This document shows, one piece after another, positions 5,285 through 14,679 of a stretch of DNA of 41,225 nucleotides. Position 1 is the stretch's first letter, and each line of letters starts with the position of its first letter. This DNA comes from a virus: IMG/VR virus record IMGVR_UViG_3300020171_000067, positions 1 to 41,225 of that record. The stretch is one strand, 5' to 3'. A model generated the notes under the pieces. That model saw only the letters and a program-made list of their open reading frames with translations. It ran no database searches and had not been told where the DNA came from. The position numbers were made by a program, and so were the translations under genes.

Positions 5285-5375
5285 GATAACAGGCAGGCAT
5301 CCACACTCAATAGTATGTTATGTTAATGAGTTATGTTAAGATAACAGGCATTCGTGCCTAGATAGGTTAACATAA
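5285..5375. repeat. Cluster of short direct and inverted repeats
   Basis: GATAACAGGCA occurs at 5285-5295 and 5340-5350; TTATGTTAA at 5318-5326 and 5331-5339, and inverted at 5367-5375; AGGCA-TTCG-TGCCT (5346-5359) is a hairpin with a UUCG-type loop. Together with the repeats at 5197-5282 this is the densest repeat cluster outside coding DNA and a candidate origin or control region. Confidence 0.55.
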
Positions 5376-5450
5376 TAGTTATAGTGCGAAGCTGGGGGCT
5401 AGTTTATAGGTAGTGCTAGATACGAAGGGATTAAAGCAAGGAAAAGGCTT

Positions 5451-5459
5451 TGATATAAT
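5451..5459 (+). promoter_or_regulatory. Promoter of packaging/structural operon (TGATATAAT)
   Basis: Extended -10 element with no clear -35, 64 bases upstream of the terminase small-subunit candidate. Confidence 0.6.
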
Positions 5460-5522
5460 AGTTTAGTCTAAAAACCCCCATGAAACAAAAGGCATATTAG
5501 CTATAAGGTGAGTGAAACAGAT

Positions 5523-5819
5523 ATGATAGAAAGACCGTCAAGGGCGGGGTATCTCAGGGATTGGAGAAATAAAAAGAAACTTGAGGTGCTCGAGAAAAAG
5601 AATAGACCTGATGGTGATTGGAACGAGTTTCTGGAGCATGTTAGGGTAGAGGCATTAAAGGCAGATGCCCCTGCTGCGGTAATGGGGATATACAAAGAGA
5701 TGTTAAAATTAAGTAAAGAGATGAGGAAAGGCAGTCAGATGGGGGCGGATGAATTAGCTAAGCGGAATATAGAAGCAGAGAGGCAACTCAAAGAAGGCGG
5801 TTACATTGCAGAACCTTGA
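5523..5819 (+). CDS. Terminase small-subunit candidate, 98 aa
   Basis: Charged, mostly helical protein directly upstream of and overlapping the large terminase by 14 bases, the usual place of the small subunit that recognises packaging-site DNA. No helix-turn-helix can be asserted. A GTG at 5508 in frame would add five residues, but AAGGTGAG at 5505-5512 lies directly at that GTG and at a good distance from ATG 5523, which is chosen. It could instead be an unrelated small protein. Confidence 0.6.
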   Translation: MIERPSRAGYLRDWRNKKKLEVLEKKNRPDGDWNEFLEHVRVEALKADAPAAVMGIYKEMLKLSKEMRKGSQMGADELAKRNIEAERQLKEGGYIAEP

Positions 5820-7272
5820 CATTGATATAGAGTGGCGTAAATGTCGGTTATCTCTACTCTACTATTTAAGCCATTATGTATGGATACAGGATAGGATACG
5901 GCAAGAGATAGTCAAGTGGGAGCCGTGGGAGCATCTTTGCCAGTTAGTAAAGTTAGTTCAGGACTGGCATGACCAACCTGTTCCGAGGCGACCCTTATTC
6001 GTTATAATTTATAAAAGTCGTCAAGTAGGGACATCAACGACGTTATCGGGGATAGCTAATTGGTTAGTCAGTTTTTTTGAAAGTTCAAAAGTAATAGAGC
6101 AATCGGAGAATGAAAGGGTAGCCATAGAGATGTTAGAGCGGTCTTACTTTATAAATAAGCATCACCCATCCTTTCTCCAGCTTGAGTATTATCCTAATCA
6201 AAATGATTTAATTGGAGTTCCAGCGACTAATGGTAAAATTATAACATTACCCTCAACAGAAGATGCTGGCAGGTCAACAGATGCCACTATGGTTATTTGT
6301 GATGAATGGGAAAATCACCGCAATGCTAGGGATGGGTTTGCTGCCGTTAAACCAGCAATGGCAAAAGGGGGATTATTTATTGGTGCTTCCACTATAAATA
6401 AAAACGATTTAGAGAGTTTCCCACATGAGGTATGGAGAGATGCAAAGCAGGGTAAGAATGGATTTGTCCCTTTATTCTGGGGTTATTTTGTAGTGCCTGG
6501 TCGTAATGAGGAAACCTACCAATTAGATACTATGGGATTAGCAGATTGGAGAAGGGAAGGTGAATATCCTCGTAATGAAAAGGAGGCTTTGTCTGCTCCG
6601 AAGACAACTGGGTATTTCAATCATGATATACTAGAGAAAATGCTTAACGAATGCCGAGACCCAGTAGAAATTCGTTATGGTGGGTTAGTGAAGATTTATA
6701 ATCAACCTATTGCCACTCGTAAGTTTGTTATGGCCGTTGACCCCTCAGAAGGACGTGATGACCCTTCAGTCGGGATAGTAATGGATGCTCAGACTGAGGA
6801 AGATGTTGCTTGTTTTCATGGCAAAATTTCATTGGAAGAGCAGGCTAAGTTTGCCTTAGAGTTGTATAAATATTATAACGAGCCGTTGTTATCTGTTGAA
6901 AGGAATGCCTCTGGATTGACACTGATAGAGAAGTTAAAAAATCTTGGAGTAAATAAACTAAATTGGTATTACTCAGACAAGGAGTTAAAGAAAGAAGGTT
7001 GGTATACTGCTAGTCGTGGTATTAGCCGAGATGTTATGTTAAATGAGTTAGCTGAGGAAGTTCATTTAAGGCGAAAAAGAATTCCAATAAAAGAATGTGT
7101 GTTGGAATTCTTTGACTTTGCCTGGGTAGATGGAAGACCACAGGCGGTGCGGGGCGGACATGATGATTGGGTAATGTGTGAAGCACAATTAGGGCAGATT
7201 GCTAAGAATTTACCAACAGGTGGTATAAAGTTCAGTAGTTTTACTAAGTATCCAATAAGGAGACAAAGATGA
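5806..7272 (+). CDS. terL: Terminase large subunit
   Basis: 488 residues. This is the ATP-driven packaging motor with a headful or site-cutting nuclease. N-terminal ATPase: Walker A KSRQVGTST at 70-78, Walker B VICDE at 163-167, coupling motif GAST at 193-196. C-terminal RNase H-like nuclease: first Asp in VDPSEGRDD (D312), Glu in SVERNASG (E365) and last Asp in GGHDDW (453-454). Start is TTG 5806, read because no in-frame ATG precedes the ATPase and GAAGG lies about seven bases upstream. It overlaps the portal start by four bases, so the two are coupled. Confidence 0.96.
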   Translation: MQNLDIDIEWRKCRLSLLYYLSHYVWIQDRIRQEIVKWEPWEHLCQLVKLVQDWHDQPVPRRPLFVIIYKSRQVGTSTTLSGIANWLVSFFESSKVIEQSENERVAIEMLERSYFINKHHPSFLQLEYYPNQNDLIGVPATNGKIITLPSTEDAGRSTDATMVICDEWENHRNARDGFAAVKPAMAKGGLFIGASTINKNDLESFPHEVWRDAKQGKNGFVPLFWGYFVVPGRNEETYQLDTMGLADWRREGEYPRNEKEALSAPKTTGYFNHDILEKMLNECRDPVEIRYGGLVKIYNQPIATRKFVMAVDPSEGRDDPSVGIVMDAQTEEDVACFHGKISLEEQAKFALELYKYYNEPLLSVERNASGLTLIEKLKNLGVNKLNWYYSDKELKKEGWYTASRGISRDVMLNELAEEVHLRRKRIPIKECVLEFFDFAWVDGRPQAVRGGHDDWVMCEAQLGQIAKNLPTGGIKFSSFTKYPIRRQR

Positions 7273-8969
7273 CTGAAGAAGGAATACTAGACCGTATTAA
7301 AGATGTTAAAACTAATTTTGTAGATAATTTATACAATTCAGTCCGCACCGAACAAGGAATAGACCAGACCTATATTGACGATAGTTTTCCAGTGCCTGAA
7401 ATTCACGAGCCACACCATATTTATCGGGCTGGATTAGGAGTTAGAATAGTTGATGCTCCTGCCGAACAGATTGTTACTTCTAATCCACAGGTCTTCTTTC
7501 ACCCTCGTTCTACTAATAAACAGGCAAGTGAAAGTGCTTTGAAGCTAAGTGAATTGGTTAATAAACACTGGCTACCAATTATACAAAAACAGAATCCCAA
7601 TGTTTTTAGGGAGTTTGTTAAGGCTCAACTGGGTAGGGGTGAGGCTTTCTTTAAGGTAGTTCATAACGAGACTTGGGTTACTGGTGATAAAATAAAAGAA
7701 GGTTTACCAGTTCGTTTTATAGTTTTAGACCCAATGGTTATTTATGCTTCACCAGAAGAGGATGATGAGGGTATACCCAATCAAGTAGTGGTTTCCTATC
7801 AAGTCAAACAAACAAAGGATTTAATTGTAAAATATCCTATTTTGAAAGATAGGACTTCTACAAAAGATATGGTGGATTGGTGGGAGTATTATGATTCCAA
7901 AAATCGTTACATAGAGGCTGACGGTTTGCCGATTACTCAAGATGGGTTACAGCCTAATATCTATGGCGTTACACCCTTTGTGCGTAAGTATTCAGGTTTT
8001 GGTCGGCGTTCTCCTAGTGGTGAGTTATCCAATCTAATTGTAAGTGATATAAGACGGTCAAGGGATTTAATTCGTGAAGAATGTGCTATGCGTTCTAATA
8101 TGGCAAGTATCTTGTTTCTCTTTGCCCATAAATCCAAAACGTTAATAACTTCAGGTCAAATTGATGTTGCCAAGATGCAAGAAGAAGTCCAGTGGGGAGA
8201 ATATGTTTGGAATATAATTCAAGGTGTGCCTCCTGATACTAGATTATTGGAGACAGATATACAACTTACCCCCGATGTTTTTGCTCGCCATCTTCAGATA
8301 GTTCAGGAGTTAAATCAGAGACATCCCTTTATTATGGCTGGTTTTCCGCAGGGAACAAGTGGACGACAGCAAGATATGACTGAGACAGCAGCAATGAGAC
8401 GATATGATTCTGTTGTTGAGAATACAGAGTGGGCATTTGCTACGGCACTGAAGATGGCTATAAAACTCTGCGCCACAATCCCTGGATTAAAACCAGAGGA
8501 AGTTAGTCAGAAGGATTTAGAGACCGAGTTTGATATTGAGGTTAGATTAAAAGTCAAAGACCCAATAGAAAATGACCGACGGATTACACTTGGTGATAGA
8601 TTGTGGAATAGTGGTAAAGGTTCTATATCACTCTCTCGCTTTCATACTGAATATCAAGGGTTGACTGAAGATGAGTCTAAGAAGGAAATAGCTAGAATGT
8701 TAGCTGACCAGATAACTATTTACAACCCTGATGTGGCTGCAGTGATGGGCATGGTGGCTGCTGAGGAAAGTGGTATGGAGATTTATTTAGAGAAGGCAAA
8801 GGAGAGAAGGACACAGATGGAAGGACAGCAAGGGTTAAGAAAAGAATTACCAGTAACAAGTCAAGAAAGGATACAGGGAGAGACTCAAACCCCCCTGGGG
8901 CAAGAGATTGGCACTGAAGGACAACGAGGAGCTAGGATGTCACCAGAACGTTATGAAAGGGGAGGATAA
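7269..8969 (+). CDS. Portal protein
   Basis: 566 residues, right after the large terminase with ATG overlap. Portal proteins form the dodecameric ring at one capsid vertex through which DNA passes and to which the terminase docks. The N-terminal segment, the region around residues 60-130 with helices and AQLGRGEAFFKVV, and a C-terminal helical, Gln-rich tail agree with the SPP1/HK97-type portal layout. Identification rests on position, size and overall pattern; no catalytic motif exists in this family. The C-terminal 60 residues are charged and likely disordered. Confidence 0.85.
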   Translation: MTEEGILDRIKDVKTNFVDNLYNSVRTEQGIDQTYIDDSFPVPEIHEPHHIYRAGLGVRIVDAPAEQIVTSNPQVFFHPRSTNKQASESALKLSELVNKHWLPIIQKQNPNVFREFVKAQLGRGEAFFKVVHNETWVTGDKIKEGLPVRFIVLDPMVIYASPEEDDEGIPNQVVVSYQVKQTKDLIVKYPILKDRTSTKDMVDWWEYYDSKNRYIEADGLPITQDGLQPNIYGVTPFVRKYSGFGRRSPSGELSNLIVSDIRRSRDLIREECAMRSNMASILFLFAHKSKTLITSGQIDVAKMQEEVQWGEYVWNIIQGVPPDTRLLETDIQLTPDVFARHLQIVQELNQRHPFIMAGFPQGTSGRQQDMTETAAMRRYDSVVENTEWAFATALKMAIKLCATIPGLKPEEVSQKDLETEFDIEVRLKVKDPIENDRRITLGDRLWNSGKGSISLSRFHTEYQGLTEDESKKEIARMLADQITIYNPDVAAVMGMVAAEESGMEIYLEKAKERRTQMEGQQGLRKELPVTSQERIQGETQTPLGQEIGTEGQRGARMSPERYERGG

Positions 8970-9229
8970 TGGTTAAAGAGTCAATCTATGATTTAGTAGT
9001 TGAGGAACTCCTAAAACGGCAACAGGATGTTCGTGCTGAATTACAGGAGCGGTTTAAGAAGACTCGCCCATTCCGTCAAGAACCTGTTTCGCCAAAAGAA
9101 GCGCTAGTTAAATATGATGAGTTGACTCCTGAGAGAATTCAGATGATGAGAGAACAGTTTGGTGATGAACCTGTAAATTTATACCTAGAAAATATCGGTA
9201 AGATAAAAAGGAGGTATGAAAATGCCTGA
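8969..9229 (+). CDS. Hypothetical protein, 86 aa
   Basis: ATG shares a base with the portal stop (TAATG). Highly charged, helical (VVEELLKRQQDVRAELQERF), with a second helix near the C-terminus. Possibly a head-assembly accessory given its place between portal and a large virion-type protein. Not recognised. Confidence 0.75.
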   Translation: MVKESIYDLVVEELLKRQQDVRAELQERFKKTRPFRQEPVSPKEALVKYDELTPERIQMMREQFGDEPVNLYLENIGKIKRRYENA

Positions 9230-10424
9230 TGGAACACCTAATTGGTGGGAATTAAGAGGAATGTCTGATTGGTTACAACGGCGCTGGAGTCCCTTCCGTG
9301 AGTCTCCTCCTATTGAGATAAGCAAAGGAAGAGGAGCAGAATGGAGGGCAGCACCTCCAAGAAAGGTAATTCCAAGAATAGGTCAACCTGGTTATTGGTC
9401 AGCAATGGGGATACCTGCAGTAGAGCCGAAAAAGGTAACTCCTACTACTCCCACTACCGAGCAAGGTTTGATGTGGTATGTCCCTGGGCTAGTTCTTTAC
9501 GACCCAAAGACAAAAACATACTGGGACTCTGACAGTCAAGCTCAATATAGCAAACAACAAGCGGATGCTATAAAAACTCAATATGAGCGCCAGCAAGAGG
9601 CGACTGATATTCAGTCGCTGCCAGTTCAAGCTCAATGGCAGTTACAAGAATTAGCTAGAACTCGTAAAGTATTGGGGGCAGAGGCTAATCCTTTCTGGGC
9701 AGGATTAGAGCAATCTATTCAGGAAAGGATTGGGACAGGAGATATAACGCCAGAAGACCTTGCTATGATTGAAAGAGCCAGAAAATCTGAGATAGCAAGC
9801 AAATTTCAGGCAATAGGTGCTGACATTCCCGAATGGGGCGTAACAGGTGCACAAAGCGTAATGGCTGAACGCTTGCGATCACAAGACCGATGGCGTGCTG
9901 ACCAACGGCAACTTCTAGAAGGATTACCATCAGGAGCAGAGGGTGATGTTGCTAGATGGTTTGTAGGAAATATGGAAAACCCATTTAGTAGAGTAGGTCA
10001 ATTAGGTTTTGAGGAGGCTATGGCAGGTCAGTCAACGGCATCTCGGCAGTTGACTGCCGAAGCAGCAGGTAGAAAACCAATGGGACCCCCAACACCTGGT
10101 TGGTTACCTGAATTTGTGCCAGGGACTACTGCAGGAGAACCAATAGGGGGAAGGTCAGGTAGTGGAGTAGTAGCAAATCCTGGGTGGTGGCAAACAAACC
10201 GTCCAGAACTCTTGAGAGAGGGGAGAACATTGCCATTTGTGCCAACACCTAGTGGTCAACAATTAACTAAAATGACACCGAGCCAAGCACAATGGTTATC
10301 TGGTGCTATTGATTGGTTTGGTGGTAGACCTTGGAAGGATATATTAGCTGAAGCCGAAATTATGCAACCCCAAACACCAAGAGGTGCTGGTCAAAGGCAA
10401 TGGCGTCCAAGTAGACAAGCATAA
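9222..10424 (+). CDS. Hypothetical virion-associated protein, 400 aa
   Basis: Start ATG 9222 is preferred over ATG 9216, which touches the AGGAGG. The protein is rich in Trp, Pro, Gln and Gly, with a tryptophan-rich N-terminus (NWWELRGMSDWLQRRW) and long low-complexity linkers; helices at residues 135-240 look coherent. It is followed by the giant protein at 10438 with a similar composition in its N-terminal 120 residues, so the two may act together, for instance as internal virion or ejected proteins. Function not known. Confidence 0.8.
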   Translation: MPDGTPNWWELRGMSDWLQRRWSPFRESPPIEISKGRGAEWRAAPPRKVIPRIGQPGYWSAMGIPAVEPKKVTPTTPTTEQGLMWYVPGLVLYDPKTKTYWDSDSQAQYSKQQADAIKTQYERQQEATDIQSLPVQAQWQLQELARTRKVLGAEANPFWAGLEQSIQERIGTGDITPEDLAMIERARKSEIASKFQAIGADIPEWGVTGAQSVMAERLRSQDRWRADQRQLLEGLPSGAEGDVARWFVGNMENPFSRVGQLGFEEAMAGQSTASRQLTAEAAGRKPMGPPTPGWLPEFVPGTTAGEPIGGRSGSGVVANPGWWQTNRPELLREGRTLPFVPTPSGQQLTKMTPSQAQWLSGAIDWFGGRPWKDILAEAEIMQPQTPRGAGQRQWRPSRQA

Positions 10425-10437
10425 GGAGTAGAATAAA

Positions 10438-13400
10438 ATGTGTCCTGCGGGATGGCGTCCTACGACAGACCGTCTTAGTCAACTTATTGCTGAAGAAGAA
10501 GCCAGAATTGAGGCGTTGCGTCAAAAGAAGCAAGTCGCAGTTGAGACTTTTCAACCTGAGACGACTGCTCCATTATGGCAAGTCCCTACAGAACAGCAAC
10601 CTAGTTTTATATCACAAGAACAGATACCATACACTTGGTCTCCAGAGGGTAATTTACCTATGGTGTTACCTCAAGTCCAAACACCTATTCCTACTGCAAT
10701 ACCCGAAGTGGGCAAGATAATACCTAAAGTTGAAGTTAAACCAACAGAACAACCCATTCAAGTTCCTTTTTGGCAGAGAGCACTTCAGATATTTGGTGCT
10801 CCCTTTGAGTGGGTGGATGAAAACATTATTCAACCAGGGTGGGCGATTACTGGCACGACAATGGGCTTCGTCTCTGATGTAGAGAGAAAACCAGGAGAGG
10901 ATTTTTGGGATTGGAAGAGACGGTCTTGGGCTGGATGGGAAACTCCTGGAATAAATATCAATGTGCCGTGGCGGGATGAACCTTGGCGTGTTGATTTGAA
11001 GGGAGTAATGGAGATAGCGCCGTGGTTGCTTATTCCTGGTGCTGGTCAAGTAGGTGGTGGCGTCAGAGCAGGCGTAGGTGTGGCTGGATGGTTGGGTAAA
11101 GGAGAAAAACTTGGGCGGATTATCGGTGGAATTGCCGAGGTAATTCCTGGTGTAGAAAGATTAGGATTGCCTACGGCTCTTGGTAGAATTACTGGCGTGT
11201 CTGGCAAAGTGCTGGGAACGGCAGTAGAATACTCACCGTGGGGGCTGGCAGAAAAGACGGCTGGTGTTGCTATTAAAGGTGGGTTCAGAGCAGTTGGTAA
11301 TGTCAGTGAAAGAGTAAGCACATCGGTTGGCGAAAAGTTATTTGGTAAGTATGTTCCACCTCCAGTGCCAGCGTCAGTAGCTAAGTTAACTAAATATGCC
11401 AAAGAAGTGGTTATGCCAGCTCGTAGAGCGTTTAGAAAAGAAATCCCTGGATTACGAGCCAGACAGGAGGCACGAGTCCAAGAGGTTCAAGCTAAGTATC
11501 GTAGAGGTGAAATCTCGTTAGACGAGTTGCGAATACAAGAAAGACTAGCTACAACTGGTGGTATCAGCCCAGAATTTGCCTTAACTCCCGAAGCTCTAGC
11601 AGCAAGGCAAGAAAGAGCTATCGCTAATGTTGAGGCAAATGTCGTCAGTGGCGTGTATAGTGAGACAATAGGTAAAGGACTAATTACCAAAATCAGGAAG
11701 AGTCCAGCCTTTACCGCAGTTCCCTTTGAAGCAACTGAAATTAAAGAACTTAGGGATATGATAGTGGATGGGGTGCAGAGGGGATTGGTAAAGAGGGATA
11801 GTGGTCAGGCTTTTGATAGAATGCTTTTGGAGGGGAAATTACCAGAAAAACATAATCTCAGAGACTGGATACCAGTTTTTGGTATTGATTTTGTTAGAGC
11901 AATAGGGCGACTTAGTGATAGTCCTGAAGCAGCTAGGGGTTTATTTGAGTCTCTGAATGCTTTTAGAACTCTACAAACATCACTGGACATATCGGGAACA
12001 TGCAGGCAGGGTTTATTCTATGGTCTCCTACATCCAACTAAAGTTCCTCTTTGGTTTGGCAAACAAATAAAATATCTTATGTCTGAAAAGTTAGCACTTG
12101 ATTTGGATGATGTGTTAAGAACTAGAGATATTTATAAAATATCCCAGAGAGGAAAGACGCAACTTTATCTTAGACCTTTAAGAGAGACAAGTCTAAGGAT
12201 AGCTGAAGAGTCCTATATGCCTGGAGGTATTATTCGGCGTGTTCCTGGCATACGAAGGTCGGAAAGGGCGTTTGCTGGGTATCTTAATGAGTCTGCTATG
12301 GATACTTTTGAAATGGGTTATAATGCGATGAAAGCCCAAGGGGCGACAGATGATATGATAGATATTTGGAAGGGGTTTATCAATATGGCTGGAGGCAGAG
12401 GCACTTTGCCGAAGTCGCTGGATAAGTATATGCCAGCCATCAATACAGTGTTATTCTCGCCCCGCCTTCAGATGGCGACTCTACAACTTCCTAGACAAAT
12501 AGGCAGGATGTTGCTTTCGGATAATCCCTATATGCGTAAGGAAGCAGCCAAAGCATTGATAACTTTTGTTGGTGGTGGCTCGGCTGTTCTAGGGTTACTA
12601 AATGCTACTGGTAGGGCAAAGATAGAAATAGACCCCCGTTCTGGAGACTTTGGTAAGATTATAATTGGAGACCTTAAAACAGGAACTCGGTTAGATATAT
12701 GGCGGGGTTATATTCAATATGCTCGTTTTGTTGCCCAGATGCTGGCAGGAGAACGCAAATCCGCCTATGGCAATATGAACAAGGCTGAAAGGGGTGAGAT
12801 AGCAGGACGATTTATTCAATCTAAGATGTCTCCTGTCGCTGGAATAATGGCTGATTTATGGCGAGGTGAAACATACGAAGGCAAGCCTATTTTTAGTGAT
12901 ACCACTGGGTTTAGTAAAGCAGCCAGGGATAGAGTTTTACCTCTTGCTGTTCAGGATATTATAGACGCAATGGAAATGAGTGGTGTAAATGGGATGTGGG
13001 TAGCAGCCCCAGCAACATTAGGCATAGGAGCACTGACAATCGTGAATGACTTTGTGCGTGTTAAAGAAAAGATTGCTGGAGATATGGGATATGAGTCGTG
13101 GGATGATATTGACCCTAAGACACAAAGAGAGATAGAAAATAGGAATGCTGAATTACAGGCAGCGACTATTACTTTTGATAGACAAATGATGGGGACTGCT
13201 TGGGGTGATTGGAGCTTGGCAGGTAAAGCGATTGAAGATGTTTTTAGACAAAATGTAGACAATGCGGTTAATCAGTATCGTGCTTCTACTGACCCAAACA
13301 AAGGTTATCAATTTAGACTAGATATATCTAATGCTTGGACAGCGAAGCGAGGTGGTTTCGCTGTCCGTGAAAAGGAAGCTCGTTTTGAGGATATTGTTAA

Positions 13401-13827
13401 AAGGTTTAAGGTTCAGGACACGGTTGAGGCATCAGTCAGTCTGGGGCCAGAGGGAGTGGCTATTAAGATGTATAGCGATGCTCTCTTTGGTGATGATATG
13501 TATGATGAGTTTGGGGACTATCGTTTTGACGAGGCTAATATAAGAAAAGAACAGTTAAGACAATCTCTGGGTGAGGAAATGTTTAAGTATGTTGAGGATT
13601 ATCAAGGTGTTAAATATGAAACATTTCCGCCTGAATTTCTTGAACTTATGAAGGCAAAGATAATTATGAAACCTTACTGGCAAATCAAAGACCGTGTAGT
13701 TAAACTATTTGGTCAGAGGTTTGCTGATAGTCCGAAAGGGCAATCTCTAATATCTAAAATGAGGAAACAGAAGCGGTTGTCTGACCCCGAAATGAATAGA
13801 ATGTATAATCTTTTTTACACTCAATAG
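10438..13827 (+). CDS. Giant internal virion / polyvalent-like protein, 1129 aa
   Basis: Largest gene of the window. Residues 1-120 are Pro/Gln-rich and probably disordered; about 180-300 contains Gly-rich hydrophobic segments (APWLLIPGAGQVGGGV and following) that could be membrane-active; about 640-800 has a helical domain with GFINMAGGRGTLP, FSPRLQ and RLDIWRGYIQYARFVAQ, a pattern seen in large multi-domain phage proteins often labelled large polyvalent or internal proteins; the C-terminus is charged. Such proteins are packaged and enter the cell with DNA. There is no tape-measure-like heptad pattern. It sits before scaffold and capsid genes and ends just before a promoter. Confidence 0.7.
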   Translation: MCPAGWRPTTDRLSQLIAEEEARIEALRQKKQVAVETFQPETTAPLWQVPTEQQPSFISQEQIPYTWSPEGNLPMVLPQVQTPIPTAIPEVGKIIPKVEVKPTEQPIQVPFWQRALQIFGAPFEWVDENIIQPGWAITGTTMGFVSDVERKPGEDFWDWKRRSWAGWETPGININVPWRDEPWRVDLKGVMEIAPWLLIPGAGQVGGGVRAGVGVAGWLGKGEKLGRIIGGIAEVIPGVERLGLPTALGRITGVSGKVLGTAVEYSPWGLAEKTAGVAIKGGFRAVGNVSERVSTSVGEKLFGKYVPPPVPASVAKLTKYAKEVVMPARRAFRKEIPGLRARQEARVQEVQAKYRRGEISLDELRIQERLATTGGISPEFALTPEALAARQERAIANVEANVVSGVYSETIGKGLITKIRKSPAFTAVPFEATEIKELRDMIVDGVQRGLVKRDSGQAFDRMLLEGKLPEKHNLRDWIPVFGIDFVRAIGRLSDSPEAARGLFESLNAFRTLQTSLDISGTCRQGLFYGLLHPTKVPLWFGKQIKYLMSEKLALDLDDVLRTRDIYKISQRGKTQLYLRPLRETSLRIAEESYMPGGIIRRVPGIRRSERAFAGYLNESAMDTFEMGYNAMKAQGATDDMIDIWKGFINMAGGRGTLPKSLDKYMPAINTVLFSPRLQMATLQLPRQIGRMLLSDNPYMRKEAAKALITFVGGGSAVLGLLNATGRAKIEIDPRSGDFGKIIIGDLKTGTRLDIWRGYIQYARFVAQMLAGERKSAYGNMNKAERGEIAGRFIQSKMSPVAGIMADLWRGETYEGKPIFSDTTGFSKAARDRVLPLAVQDIIDAMEMSGVNGMWVAAPATLGIGALTIVNDFVRVKEKIAGDMGYESWDDIDPKTQREIENRNAELQAATITFDRQMMGTAWGDWSLAGKAIEDVFRQNVDNAVNQYRASTDPNKGYQFRLDISNAWTAKRGGFAVREKEARFEDIVKRFKVQDTVEASVSLGPEGVAIKMYSDALFGDDMYDEFGDYRFDEANIRKEQLRQSLGEEMFKYVEDYQGVKYETFPPEFLELMKAKIIMKPYWQIKDRVVKLFGQRFADSPKGQSLISKMRKQKRLSDPEMNRMYNLFYTQ

Positions 13828-13842
13828 ATATGATTTAGGTCA

Positions 13843-13851
13843 TGGTATAAT
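13843..13851 (+). promoter_or_regulatory. Promoter of capsid operon (TGGTATAAT)
   Basis: Same extended -10 element as upstream of 4438 and in the 5060 region, placed in the gap before the scaffold gene. The predicted leader contains GTCCC...GGGAC (about 13864-13885), a small hairpin, and AGGAGG before ATG 13911. A private promoter for scaffold and coat matches their high demand. Confidence 0.65.
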
Positions 13852-13910
13852 AAGAGAAGAGGAGTCCCACCAAGAATGGAGGGACACCAATAGGAGGTTA
13901 AAAAAAGAAT

Positions 13911-14669
13911 ATGGTGGAAGAAGAGAAAGAACCTGAAGCGACTCTAACAGAGAAGCAACAGGAACAGACTCCACAGGAGACAGTTGAGAGTCTCCAAGTA
14001 AAACTCAAACAAATGGAGCAGGAACTAAATCAGCGAACCGATAATGTTCGCAGTCTCAATTTAACTCTTCAGCAAAGGGCTACGGAGTTAAAACGAAGAG
14101 CCGACATTGAGAGCCGAATAGATAGTCTTCAGGACACGATAGAGGTTTTAGCTACTGCTGTGGCTAGTAGAGGTGAAATAGAAGAACTTGACCCTACCAA
14201 GAGACAAGATATTCTAGCCGAACTAAAGAAGAAACGAGCTGACGCAGATGCTAAAGCGAAACAGAAGGAACTTACGGAGGTTCAGACAGAATATACTCAA
14301 AAGGCTGACGCACTTTATAACAGGGCTAAGGCAATTTTCGCTGATGACGATGATGCCATAGAAAAGGTAGAAGACCTATTAACAAACGGGAGATTAGAAA
14401 GAGCGGAAGCCAGAGTAGCAAAAGCTGAGCAAAAGAAAGTTCCCTCAAAGGAAGGTAAAATGGAAACTGAAGAACAACGGATTGATAAATTGGCTGAGGA
14501 GAAACTCCGAAAACATCTTGAAGAGAGAGGGTTACTAGAAACTTATACTACTACACCTTCTGGTAGTGGTATTTTTTCAAGAAAACAAATCGCAGAAATG
14601 TCGCCTGAAGACTATGCGAAAAATAGGGACGCTATTCAGAAGGCGTATTCTGATAACAAAATAAAGTGA
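13911..14669 (+). CDS. Capsid scaffolding protein candidate
   Basis: 252 residues, Glu/Lys/Gln-rich and almost entirely coiled coil from about residue 20 to 200 (VKLKQMEQELNQRTDNV and onward), with a small C-terminal domain (SPEDYAKNRDAIQKAY). This, and its position immediately before the major capsid gene, is the usual signature of a scaffold, which directs coat assembly and is then removed. The sequence alone does not exclude another coiled-coil head protein. Confidence 0.82.
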   Translation: MVEEEKEPEATLTEKQQEQTPQETVESLQVKLKQMEQELNQRTDNVRSLNLTLQQRATELKRRADIESRIDSLQDTIEVLATAVASRGEIEELDPTKRQDILAELKKKRADADAKAKQKELTEVQTEYTQKADALYNRAKAIFADDDDAIEKVEDLLTNGRLERAEARVAKAEQKKVPSKEGKMETEEQRIDKLAEEKLRKHLEERGLLETYTTTPSGSGIFSRKQIAEMSPEDYAKNRDAIQKAYSDNKIK

Positions 14670-14679
14670 GGTAAGAAAT

